Part shown: positions 9,283 to 19,200 of the stretch, in pieces
Position numbering within the stretch: the first letter of the stretch is position 1
Layout of the letters: each line of letters starts with the position of its first letter
DNA from: Terramyces sp. JEL0728
Lineage: Eukaryota; Chytridiomycota; Chytridiomycetes; Rhizophydiales; Terramycetaceae
DNA length: 20,830 bases
Assembly: GCA_027603945.1 (NCBI GenBank)
Contig: JADIIU010000180.1
Location: 1 to 20,830, forward strand
Direction of reading: 5' to 3'
Notes under the pieces: model-generated
What the model saw: the letters and a program-made list of their open reading frames with translations, nothing else
What the model was told of the DNA's origin: nothing
Database searches by the model: none
Translations under genes and position numbers: made by a program

Positions 9283-10182
9283 ATGAAGTGCATTATCACC
9301 GAAACAATCAACTCTTTAATCCACAAAGAGCCAAAGGAAAAGTCTTTTGTTGTTATCCGCCGCCATTCAACCATTAAATTTAGCAATAAAGAATCAGCAG
9401 CAGACTCTGCAGTTAGCATTGAAAATCGTCTTCCTGTAGAAAAGGCGGTCCAGGCTGAACAAGAATACATGTCGTCCAAAGCTTATCGTCCAATTGACTG
9501 TGATTTCCTGCCATACAACAATCAGGCAGATCAACCTCTCCAAATGGAAACCGAATTCAAACCTCTAAATAATCTGCGCAACTCGCATAGCACTTTGGCT
9601 GAACGTGAATTCGTACCGTACACATCCAATCCATACAAGACTAGAAAATCCGATTCGTTCCGTCCCAATCCATACAAAGCTCAACCGCAAGAGCCTCAAA
9701 CAAAAGAGTACACTACAAATCCGTACAAGACTCAAACAAGCAATCTCGAACAAATCTATACTTCAAGCCCTTTCGAAACCAAAGTTCCAATTAAGATTGG
9801 ATTCGATACCCAGAAATATGACACGTTCAAACACCCGCAGTACGTCCAACCGCCAATTATCCAGCAAAACGTTTACAAAATTCAAGTTCCTAGCGCTCCT
9901 CAAGCCCAAGAATATCCCAAACCTCATTATTATGACGGAGCACAAGAAAGATTGGGCCATCGCTTACAAAATGATCGTTTTGATTGGGCTAAACCAGCAG
10001 CTGCGCTTGAAGAACCTCTGAACCGTTATGCAAATATTGCCGAACAGGTCGACGATCAGGATTACGATGATATTCCATATATCGATGACTTGTACAGTGA
10101 AATCAACGTTACTTTGTCCTTGCCAAGAAAAGCAAATATGCACAGATTCCCAACCAGAAAAGTATTCCGCAATGTATATTAA
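9283..10182 (+). CDS. Disordered protein with NPYK repeats, function unknown
   Basis: A single-exon gene of 299 codons starting MKCIITETINSLIHKEP. Most of it is Gln/Pro/Asn/Tyr-rich and probably disordered. Residues about 110-170 carry four spaced repeats of the type TSNPYKT, RPNPYKA, TTNPYKT and TSSPFET. A preceding set of related motifs reads DFLPYNN, EFKPLNN and EFVPYTS. The C-terminus has an acidic stretch (DDQDYDDIPYIDD), then a basic end. Repeated short Tyr/Pro motifs suggest a scaffold or an adaptor-binding protein, but I know no matching family. It converges on the ankyrin gene, with only 30 nt between the stops. Confidence 0.65.
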   Translation: MKCIITETINSLIHKEPKEKSFVVIRRHSTIKFSNKESAADSAVSIENRLPVEKAVQAEQEYMSSKAYRPIDCDFLPYNNQADQPLQMETEFKPLNNLRNSHSTLAEREFVPYTSNPYKTRKSDSFRPNPYKAQPQEPQTKEYTTNPYKTQTSNLEQIYTSSPFETKVPIKIGFDTQKYDTFKHPQYVQPPIIQQNVYKIQVPSAPQAQEYPKPHYYDGAQERLGHRLQNDRFDWAKPAAALEEPLNRYANIAEQVDDQDYDDIPYIDDLYSEINVTLSLPRKANMHRFPTRKVFRNVY

Positions 10183-10212
10183 TAATTATTACTTTTTTTA
10201 TTTACTAGGTTT

Positions 10213-12156
10213 TTACATTAATTGTTTTATGCATGACGCGGTTTCCAAGAACCCATTATGCGTTGCAGCTTGGTAAGCTTCCGCCAAACCAAAATCAACC
10301 ACTCGGGTGTCTTTTAGTAGACATTTAACTACATTAAGCTTGCCGCGAGAAGCCGCTTCAACTAGCGCTTGATTGTTTTCGAAACTTGGGTCAATGCGAT
10401 CATCGGTAATCAGATATTCTACGACCTTAAAGTTGCCGTTTCTAGATGCGTGTACAATACCAGAGTTTACATCAGCAGAAGGGTCAATTCTGGAATCTTT
10501 GGACAATAACTTTACGATTTCAACATGGCCTTGGGAGCAAGCATACCGGAATGGATAGTTACTTTCAACAGCAGGATTGACTCTCGGATCTAGCAATAGG
10601 ATTTCTACAACTTTAAAGTGTCCATTTCTAGCTGCCTCCTTGATGGACGCATTGTTGTCATCTGCAGGGTTCACCAATGGATGTGATAGCAATAGCTCAA
10701 CAACATGATGATGTCCATTGTGACAGGCTAGTCTAATTGCTGCGTTCCGATCTGCACCAGGGTTACAGTTTTGGTATTCTAAAAGTAATTCAACCACATC
10801 AAAGTGACCGTTGAACGATGCCATCTTGATTGCAGAGTTATCTTCCGCTTCTAGTGACACTCTTTTATCCGACAGCAATAATTTGACTACTTCTAAATGC
10901 CCATTCCTTGCTGCACCTCGAATGGCCCCGTTACAATCCGCTGCTGGATCTACTCTAGGATCCTTGAGCAAGAATTGTACAATATCCAAAAATCCTTTTT
11001 GACACGCATCAATCAAACAAATATTGTTACTTGCGCTTGGATCTACTCCCTCTACTTGAACAAGCAACTTGACTATATCAAAATGTCCACTGCAGCACGC
11101 GTAAATAATTGCAGAGTTATTGTCGCCAGCAGCATCGACCCTTGGGTCGCTTAATAGCGCTTGTACTACAGCATAGTGTCCATTTCTAGAAGCCATTCTA
11201 ATTGCAAAATTACTGTTTGCAGCTGGATCGACAGTAGGAACTCCTAGCAGCAATCGGATAATCTGCACATTTCCGTTCTTTGCAGCATCCCTAATTGCTG
11301 AATTTGAGTCTGCGGCTGGATTAGTTCTTGGATCAGCAATCAAAAGCTTGATGACTTCAGTATGTGAATTCTTTGCCGCATCACGGATTGAAGAATTGTT
11401 GTCGGAACTAGGATCGCTTCGCTTGTCTTTTAGCAGTAATTCGACGATTTCTGTAAATCCATTTCTCGAGGCGTAGCGAAGTGCCGCGTTGTTATCAGCT
11501 GTTGGGGATACCCGTTGATCTTTTAGCAGCAGTTTTACGATATTTACATGCCCATATGTACAGGCGTATCTAATTACAGCATTGTTGTCTGCAGAAGGAT
11601 CAGTGCGAGGATCTGCAACTAATAATTTGACAATATCATAATATCCGGCACAAGTAGCATGTCTGATGGCCGCATTATTGTTGACGCTAGGATCAAATTC
11701 TTTTAGTTGAATCATTTCCTGTAGGATTTCAATATTCTTGCAGTTGACCACCAAGATAAATAATTTGTACAGCTTTTTAAAGTTCTTTGTCGCAAGATTG
11801 CAATACAGCAGCCAAGCGACAACTGGGTTGAATTTTGGTAGATCCAGAATATCCATCAGTGTCTTTTCTCTGAGTTCCATCGCAATACTTGGGGATTTCA
11901 ACATCCGTTCGAGTTGTGAAATGTGGGATTTGGCGACGACGAATTTGAAACTTTCGCTGTTGTAAGAATCAGAATCCAACATGATGAATTCTGACTGATC
12001 TTTTGCCCTAATTTTCGATTCTTTGTACTGCGAAAAATGTAATGTTGCGATTGATTTGAGTGTAACCTGCGCAGAAGCGAACCGCATATTGTGGTATTCG
12101 TTAAAGTTGAGGTATTTTGAGATCAGGAACAATTCGTCTGGTATGAATGAGAACAT
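10213..12156 (-). CDS. Ankyrin repeat protein with F-box-like N-terminus (15 repeats of 31 residues)
   Basis: A single-exon gene of 647 codons. I start it at the ATG at 12156 (MFSFIPDELFLISKYL). Residues 1-40 resemble an F-box: IPDEL, a hydrophobic helix, then a helix with FASAQV. Residues 155-619 are fifteen repeats of exactly 31 residues with the pattern DPxADNNxAIRxAxxNGHxxVVKLLLxDxRV; a 28-residue cap follows. Canonical ankyrin repeats have 33 residues, and this 31-residue DNN-type variant is common in some early fungi and in giant-virus families. No repeat is broken and none shows near-identity to its neighbour, so the array is old and maintained. Likely a protein-recognition module, possibly for a ubiquitin ligase; the partner is unknown. 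Confidence 0.85.
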   Translation of the reverse strand: MFSFIPDELFLISKYLNFNEYHNMRFASAQVTLKSIATLHFSQYKESKIRAKDQSEFIMLDSDSYNSESFKFVVAKSHISQLERMLKSPSIAMELREKTLMDILDLPKFNPVVAWLLYCNLATKNFKKLYKLFILVVNCKNIEILQEMIQLKEFDPSVNNNAAIRHATCAGYYDIVKLLVADPRTDPSADNNAVIRYACTYGHVNIVKLLLKDQRVSPTADNNAALRYASRNGFTEIVELLLKDKRSDPSSDNNSSIRDAAKNSHTEVIKLLIADPRTNPAADSNSAIRDAAKNGNVQIIRLLLGVPTVDPAANSNFAIRMASRNGHYAVVQALLSDPRVDAAGDNNSAIIYACCSGHFDIVKLLVQVEGVDPSASNNICLIDACQKGFLDIVQFLLKDPRVDPAADCNGAIRGAARNGHLEVVKLLLSDKRVSLEAEDNSAIKMASFNGHFDVVELLLEYQNCNPGADRNAAIRLACHNGHHHVVELLLSHPLVNPADDNNASIKEAARNGHFKVVEILLLDPRVNPAVESNYPFRYACSQGHVEIVKLLSKDSRIDPSADVNSGIVHASRNGNFKVVEYLITDDRIDPSFENNQALVEAASRGKLNVVKCLLKDTRVVDFGLAEAYQAATHNGFLETASCIKQLM

Positions 12157-12185
12157 TTCAGTAATCAAAAGATTTTTTTAACCTT

Positions 12186-12549
12186 TTATTCTCTCCTGTC
12201 ATTGTGGCTTGTAGAACGTGTGACGAATCCCCCTAATGATTGGGCATCAAAATAGATTTCCTGCCAGGACTTGAGAACGTTGAATGCACGCAGGGATGTC
12301 AAGAACGTGTGTCTGTCGAATAATTGTCTTGGGTTTCCATCAAATTCAATCCAACTTACTGTTGCGGTGCCTTTCTTTAATTAGCCAAATTAGGCTGAGC
12401 TCCGTCATCCGCATCCAATAAAGTGGACGAAAAACTGCAGATAATAATGAAATCCTCTGGAGAATTTTCAGGCTACTCGTTGGTGAACTGGAATTAGGCT
12501 GTAATTAAGAGTCGACTAAACGACACATAACGTAGATCGAAATAGCCAT
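12186..12549 (-). CDS. Unidentified 99-residue protein (4 exons, one GC-AG intron)
   Basis: The last exon, 12374-12186, is clearly coding: GTATVSWIEFDGNPRQLFDR, then a helix-like part and a basic tail. Upstream exons 12549-12517, 12498-12477 and 12456-12401 complete 100 codons in frame. The introns are 18, 20 and 26 nt. The 26-nt intron begins GC and ends GGCTAATTAAAG, matching the branch-acceptor pattern of other introns here; no GT donor is available there. An alternative treats the first two introns as one of 44 nt (12473-12516), giving RLPENSPEDF in place of RLPNSSSPTKDF. A one-base frameshift in place of the GC-AG intron cannot be ruled out. I do not recognise the family. It sits 14 nt from the TCP11 stop and 29 nt from the ankyrin start, all on one strand. 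Confidence 0.5.
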
Positions 12550-12563
12550 GCAGGGTTCAATGT

Positions 12564-15277
12564 TTATTGATAAAATAGTTTTTTAAAAGCCAAAGAATCT
12601 TCTCCATTTTTTATATCTTCCAGAATGGCAGAATACAGCTTTCCATACACGGCCTTATTTAACACTGCTATAGTTTGGAGCTTCTTGATCAGCTCTTCGA
12701 TTTCCTTCTCTACGCAGACCAAGGCATGCTTATTTAGTAGATCCTTGTTGATCGGTTCATTGTTTAGCCCATTTTGAACATGGATTCCGACCCGTTTTTG
12801 AATCAATTCGTATAATTTCGATTCTGGCGCTAGAGTTTTTTCTGTCATTGAATTGATGGCTGTTATTTCTTCAGGGGACATTGCTTTGCCTCTAATTTTA
12901 CCAGCCAAGTGAGCCATTTGCAGAGTAATGTGAGACATTGTCGATTCGGAATCGTTTAGTAGTACCCATAAACTAGTTTTGGCTTCAATCAAGTCTGAAT
13001 TTGTACATTTTGGACCAGCAGCCTGCTTAAACACGACAAGAATGGACGATAGGATCGTGATATCTTGCCAGCTATTGAAATGAGCAATCAATCTGCCAAC
13101 ATCCATTTGCAATGTTTCAGGGACAATACTCTCTGAACTGAATTTCGCCGCCTTTAGTGTAATGTTAACAAGCGCTTCAGGAAACAGATCATAATTAGGA
13201 TTAGGAGAAGTAGCAAGATTAGACTTGTATATGGTCCATACTTCTTCAAGCCATGTTCTTGTATTATCAACCGTAATTTGTCCAGATTCAAATTGATTCT
13301 TGAACCACTTCCATTCAAATGTCACAGAATGTTCCAATATATGCGGTCTTAATCTCGACAACTGATGGTTTGCGTAATCCTGGTATTAGCAATATTTACA
13401 AGTTTCATAAGTTCCAAGATTTCAAAACAGAGCTGCAACGTGTGACACACATCACCCGCTTGACAAGCTGCTACCATTGCATCAACTTTAGGATCTCTAA
13501 TCGGAGCACAGTTTGTTTTCATAATATCAGCGATATAAGTAATCAACGGGCCGGGGTTCATTATTCCGTGTTCAATTTGTTGTGCAATTAAATGGGTATC
13601 GATATTGTTCATCAAGTCATCCTTGATTTCCAAACCATTTGGTAATAATTCAATCAAGATAGCCCGGACTTCGGCAAGTAATAGCGGCACTCTGTAAAAC
13701 TGACCTTCGGCAATTTCTTGTTCCAATTCTTGCCAGTAAGCATCTTGTTTTGGAGATGCGTCCTCGTCAGATTCGACGCCAGGCTTAAATTGTAGATCAG
13801 CATCAAAAATGATATCATGGCGAAGCTGTGCGTTACCAAGGATTTCATCCATATCCAATTCTCGCAAAGTAAATCTGGTAATTGGTGGTAGTAAATTGAG
13901 CAGTTCCAAGAAAGTCACATCATCACCTTCCTTTAGTACCACATCTGGTAAGGATTTTGTCCTCCTAATAGATGCAGTTAGTGATTCTGCTTTAACTGGC
14001 GAATCCTTAAACAAAAAGTTGGATGATTTCGCAGAAGCATTCGCAGAAGTGTAAGCAGAATGAAATTCCCTTTGATTTGCATTTGGGAATTCTTCACTCT
14101 TTTCTGAAGATGGGAAATCGTGCTGGTGTTCTTCGTCTAGTTCGTATTCATCTTCCTCAAGAGTAACATTAAGCCCCATTGGAGTAAGAGTAGCCAAATC
14201 TCTTTCAGTCAGATTGAAATCTTGTTTCAGATAGTCTGTAAAGTTTTCTGAAAGAGCTCTACGCAATTCCATGAACTTGTGCATCTTTTGAATCAGCATA
14301 ATTCTTTTCGCATGTTCTACCTTTGCACCAAACTGTTCGCGTATTTTTCGCAGAATCATTTGACGGTTTAATTGCGCTGAAGCTGCATTGTACTCTACTT
14401 TGGCATGCAATCGCATCTTTTCTAGTCTCTGTCTAGAATCGTGGATCAGCATCTTGTATTTTATCGTTTGTGCATCTCGATATAGCTTCATTTTGCGGGC
14501 ATTCAGGATTCTAGTCCTTCTAGTTGCTGCAGATTCCATCCGTTCTGCTAAGCTTGAGCGTAGTTCTTCTGCAGGTGGTCTAACTAAATGAGTTTTGATT
14601 TTTGGGAACGATTTAAGTCTCTTTAATTCGTGGTTGACAAGTGTTTTTGTCTCTATCTCTATTGGCTTAGTAATTGTCGCAGTGCTAGTCCCAGTTTCTT
14701 GTCTTGGTACCTGCTTTTGAACGGCAATCGTTTCTGTTGGTATTCCAACGGTTTTTGGAGGTGGGATATCATGATTCAATACGCATCTGGGGCTCTTTTG
14801 TAAATCCAATTGGTCCATTGGAGTAGTTTTCATACCATTAGCACTCTGTGGTGGTAAATCCGTTTCTATAATTTTTTTGGGATGTTTTTCGGGCGATAAT
14901 AAATCAATGAAAAATGATATCGATCCCTTCTTTCTCATTATTACGTTCCCTAGAATGGCTGAAGCGCTTGGTGAACTCGGTGCTTTCAACGGACTTGATG
15001 TCGCAGTGCTAGTAGTAGCGGTTGCTGGTTGTGCAGGATAATTCGACCTGGCGGTCATTGGACTTTTTACATGGTGCTGCTTTGCTGGATGCACCGAAGT
15101 ATCAATCGATAAACTGATTGATCCAGTATTTTGACTTGACGTTGTTTTGAAATTGACTAAATTGCGCTCTTGTGGGTTGGCGTCAATCATTTCCGACTGA
15201 GTTTCTTCTGGACTTTGGTTATTGACTTCAGACGAATTCATAACATACGGAGAGTTGGAAGTTGTGTCTGTATTCAT
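12564..15277 (-). CDS. T-complex 11 / Sok1 family protein
   Basis: Exons 15277-13400 and 13379-12564 give 897 residues across a 20-nt intron with GCTAATACCAG at its end. Splicing converts a broken junction into KLDYANHQLSRLRPHILEHS, the signature segment of the TCP11 domain. Residues 1-220 are Ser/Thr/Pro-rich and probably disordered. Residues about 230-360 are a basic, helical region, likely coiled coil. The TCP11 domain runs from about 470 to the end and includes YWQELEQEIAEGQFYRVPLL and a helix rich in conserved Leu. In yeast Sok1 acts in the cAMP/protein kinase A pathway; in animals TCP11 acts in sperm. The exact role here is inferred from family membership only. Confidence 0.9.
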
Positions 15278-15420
15278 GAAATATATTCAACGTGGATAAG
15301 AATTTTCAGTGTGCTCTCCACCTCAACGTTGGCTGGAACAATGCTGAAAGTTCAGGGAAATTGCTCTACCAACCAATATCTAATTTCCAAGAATTGATTT
15401 ATATTTTATTATTGTAACAA

Positions 15421-15681
15421 TTAGATCTCGCTGGGTTTCTTATTCTCGGGCATGTCGGTTATCTCCCCATTCATAATCTTTTGTCTGATTTTAATCCATC
15501 GTATTTTGCAATCCTTGTATTCGTCAAATTGTTGTTTGCAATGAGCTGAATACTCGTCACTGCCATTAATTAAAATTTACCGATTATAGTTGTATTTGTA
15601 CATGCATTTCTTACTGGCGACTGCGTAATCGCCACAGTAAGACTGGAGAGGTTGAATTAGACTGGATTCTGCTTGTCCCAT
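15421..15681 (-). CDS. Twin CX9C protein, COX23-like
   Basis: Exons 15681-15581 and 15559-15421 with a 21-nt intron encode 79 residues. The protein has two CX9C motifs, CGDYAVASKKC and CKQQFDEYKDC, the hallmark of proteins imported into the mitochondrial intermembrane space and oxidised by Mia40. The sequence around the second motif (QFDEYKDCKIRWI) resembles Cox23 (YFDxYKECKKxW), a factor for cytochrome c oxidase assembly and copper handling. Cmc-type proteins or CHCHD7 relatives are alternatives. The 21-nt intron is a multiple of three but includes an in-frame TAA. The start lacks any presequence, as expected for this import route. Confidence 0.85.
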
Positions 15682-15834
15682 TTATTCAGAATAAAAAAAC
15701 TGGTGCGGCTTTTTCAGTCGAGATGTAATTAACCTGCAAAAGTGCGAGTCAAGATTGGATATCTGTCGGGCTTAGCACAGTGCATTCTCTGTATCTATCT
15801 GCACTGCTTAAATATTCGCCGCGTTCTGTTAAAA
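15682..15834. promoter_or_regulatory. Divergent intergenic region between COX23-like gene and globin relic
   Basis: 153 nt separate the COX23-like ATG on the minus strand from the globin ATG on the plus strand. It must hold the COX23 promoter. I see a 7-base A run immediately upstream of the COX23 start and no coding-like frame. No specific transcription-factor site can be claimed. Confidence 0.4.
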
Positions 15835-16108
15835 ATGAGTTCATTATACGACCAACTCGGCAGAGAACCGGCTATTGATGCAGCATTTCCTAACCGCAGC
15901 GTTCAAGGCTTTACCAATTAATGTTGGCCGATCCTCTCATACCAATATTATAAAGTCATGCTTAAAAATTTTTCACCAAAAAAAAATAATCTGAATGTAG
16001 ATTTTCGTACTGTGCATACACTATCAAATCCTACGCTAACCGCATGTTATTTCATCCACTGATTTTATAGTCAACTGGATAGTAAAGATGTGCAACATCA
16101 ACTTCTAA
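15835..16108 (+). pseudogene. Decayed truncated-haemoglobin gene
   Basis: The start MSSLYDQLGREPAIDA, then after a 17-nt GC-AG intron (15883-15899, containing CCTAACCGCAG) RSRLYQLMLADPLIPIL, is the A/B-helix region of group 1 truncated haemoglobins. This frame stops at 15951-15953. One base out of frame, the reading continues and includes DFRTVHTLSNPTLT, which matches the RxVH segment carrying the proximal haem histidine. A 25-nt intron-like gap (16046-16070) then leads to FNWIV, matching the following helix. The middle part (helix E, Gly-Gly hinge) is missing or unrecognisable and the end terminates early at 16106-16108. I read this as a relic with at least one frameshift. A sequencing error cannot repair the missing middle. 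Confidence 0.5.
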
Positions 16109-16270
16109 CTACCTTGTCAGCAACTTCTTTTATGTTGGTGCTTGCATCAATATTAGCATTGTTGAAAGATACTTTGCGGATAGGAAAATTGTCTGGAGGA
16201 TTAGATACATTATTGTCTTGTTTTCTACAATTTCAATAGCCAAGCAAATAGTATTATCACTGTAAAGCAT
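16098..16270 (-). CDS. Possible small spliced gene directly downstream of DDB1
   Basis: An ATG 7 nt after the DDB1 stop opens a frame MLYSDNTICLAIEIVENK. A 32-nt intron (16141-16172, with GCTAATAT before AAG) joins it to an exon ending NIKEVADKVVRS; the total is 46 residues. The alternative is a 44-nt intron (16217-16260) giving a longer, more hydrophilic second exon with NPPDNFPIRKVSFNNANID. Both keep the same C-terminus. Frames on the opposite strand are open too, so coding status is uncertain. I recognise no family. It converges with the globin relic and overlaps its end by about 10 nt. Confidence 0.3.
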
Positions 16271-16277
16271 TTATTTG

Positions 16278-19200
16278 CTAATGGATCCTAGAAAGATCTT
16301 GCACAATTTTAATCAATTCTTCAACTGGCTCGCCAATCTCGTTGGCAACTTGTTGCCTCATGTCGGTATCCAGATCAATGAAAGCTTCAATCAAATCTCC
16401 ATCGATAAATCCTTCCTTTTTGACACACAACTTTTGACTCTCAAATTCTCTAAATCGATCGTGAGAAAGATTGCCAATGGTAGGCAATTGCTTGAGACTA
16501 TTTTCCAGCTTTTCTAAAAGTTCAACATGCTCCGATAAAGTGCAAATCACTCCAAGCGCACCGTTAATCGTAGCGTAAAGGAGAATTGGATTTGCAATGA
16601 ACGGCTGGTCGGGATTGTTTACTACAATTGAGCCTCGTTAGCAATTTCAATACCTAGTCGGAATCGGTTTATCTGCTGTCCTAAATGATATCTTGCAACA
16701 ACATGCAATCTTTTGAAATCTTGAATGTCGCTGTTCTTTTTTACACAAATAATGTTGCACTTGTCATCGCTGCCAATATAAAAGTCATCTGATATTGCTT
16801 GAACATTAATCATCCAGTTGGTATCGTAATCACGGGCACGTTCGACCAACTTTTTTTCAATTTCATCGTACACTAGACAACTAAACGATTTCATCAGATC
16901 ACCAACAATGATAAAATCACCGTACGATGATAATGTAACAGCAAGAATATGTCCGTGATGAGTAGCGATATGCACCAAACCATCCTGCCATTCATACAGG
17001 CACACTGTCGAATTTACGGCAACAGCCAATCTATCCCTGACGGTTGTAATTGAATAGCAAGCTCCTGCGATATCAACGGAATGGACCAGCTCCAGTACTC
17101 CGTCTGATACTCTAAAAACCAAAAGTCTTCCTTGCTCAGGTTCTTCTTGGTCTGGTAAGGCAATGCACGTCCCAAATATAATGAATTCTTCGCCATCCAA
17201 AGTCCATGAATAAAGAGCACTCCCAAGTTCATGTTCATTCAATTCATAGGAATCCAATACTTCAAAAGTTGCGGAATCCAGCTGTTTCAGGTATCCCACA
17301 TATATAGACTCCCCTTCACCACCGACCCTGAATATTTGCGTCATGATTAAAATGGTTGAGCTTTGTTCGTGCACTGCTATTCTGCGCACAGTTTCACCAA
17401 TAGGCACTGTCTTTACATGCAGTTTTTGTACCTTTTCAATAATGCCAATTTTCAGCGAATCATCTGTAGCAACAGCCAGCCAATCTTCAAACTGTACGAC
17501 GCTCTTTACATGTCGCAGATTGACATTGCTGTATACAAGTTTGGAGTGTTGACTGTAGATAATTGTTGGTCTATCAGAGCAGCAGAACACATATCCATCA
17601 AAGGAATGCAGGGAAATCGGCCCTTTGCCAAGCGAAATCATTTTCTTTTTGAAATCGTTGGTTGTAAAAGTGTACAAAACTCCCGTGCCTTCCGCAACCA
17701 CCAAGTAATCTACATCTTCCAAAGTAGCTAACAGTATTGACTTTGGAATGTTTGACAGCCGTTCTGAACGCGTCTGACCTAAACTAGGCAGTTTGAGCAC
17801 TCTGACAGTCGAATCCCACAAGCCAACAGCAACTTGATTGTCTTTTATATGTAGACAAGAGATGTTTGTATTTAATCTAGTATAGCTACAGTTAAATAAT
17901 TGCTACTTTTTTTCAATCAACTTTCCATTGCTGATCCCAAAGTGCTGCAACTCAGATCCTTGAGCAATCACAATATCAGTCTCATTAAAGCTGGCAATGG
18001 TAATTTCCTGGCTGGACCTGTATTCATCGTACAACTGGAATTCGTTTGTTGTGGTTTTTATACCTCTTTTTGTTATTTGAATAAAATATTCACCAATATT
18101 TCCACATTGAATGGTTGGCAAATCGAATTCGAAATCTCCTTCGTCAAACTCTTGCAATTCATCCCGTAAAGCCAAGATTCTAGTCTCACAGATAAAACTA
18201 GCAACAAGATAATTTCCCTTCAAGGAAAACAGATTCAACACCTGTAAATCAATTGAGCTTAGTTCTTCAATCCCAATTCCATTTCGAATGACACGCAGCG
18301 ATCCGCTATGTAGATATCCGCTGCAAGTAATCAATTGCGACTGCTCATCCAAATCTGTCAATACAAAGTCCGAGATTGGACCTAAATTTGGGTAGACGAT
18401 CTGCTTTTCTGAATTTAACTGAATCAGTTGAGAATCTGAGAAAGAGCTTCCAATGTACACATAGTCTTCGGCAATCCAGGACAAAGAAGAAATTCCAATA
18501 GTATTCATAATTTCGTTACATTTCAATAATTGCAGGTTCAATAAATGCAGGTTGCCCTGGTAATCTCCAAACAAAATGCTGTCATTCATTATTGTAAAAG
18601 CCTTCATAACTGTCGGTCTGAAGATGGTCTTTTGGTGATTTAATTGAATAGAGTGCTGGCCTTTATAAATTGAAATTTACCGACAATAACAAGGCCGTGA
18701 ACGGTAGAGACCAGCATATTGGCTTGATCTTCAACTTGGAAATCTTTGAGTTTGTCCAAGTCATCATTCACATCATAAATAACTACACATCGCTCTTCCT
18801 TGATATTTTGATACAGCACACACAGTTTTTCATCTTTGTTATTCGCGGATTACCATGGATAGTCATATAAATGACATCCAGCTTATCCAATCTCTTATTT
18901 ACACAGTCTCCTAGCTGATTGCTGTTAATTGGTAATATTTTGAAAATCCCTTGGTAAATGTGAACTCCAATAAACTTTGCTGTAACCAACAGAAAACTAT
19001 TATCTGATAACTTTTGTCCTCTGTCTTTAATTGATCCGCTGGAGACGGTAACAACAGTATTATCTTTCCATTGCAGCAACGACAGCTGTTGTTTTTGAGT
19101 CAAAACTACAAGAGTGTCAGGCTGATTAGGCGACTATTTTAGAATCAACTACTTTGAGAATATCCATCGCAGTTACTCTACCATTGATTGGTAAATTCAT

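Noticed and set aside
9114..9377. An 87-codon plus-strand frame upstream of and overlapping the NPYK gene
   Set aside because: It overlaps both the 61-residue spliced gene and the NPYK start, and its composition is not protein-like at the end.
12564..13361. Treating the C-terminal TCP11 frame as a separate gene
   Set aside because: Its apparent start is TTG; a 20-nt intron joins it to the upstream frame and completes the TCP11 signature.
17903..18607. Treating the DDB1 pieces as separate beta-propeller genes
   Set aside because: Seven exons join with consistent phases and align from first to last residue with DDB1.
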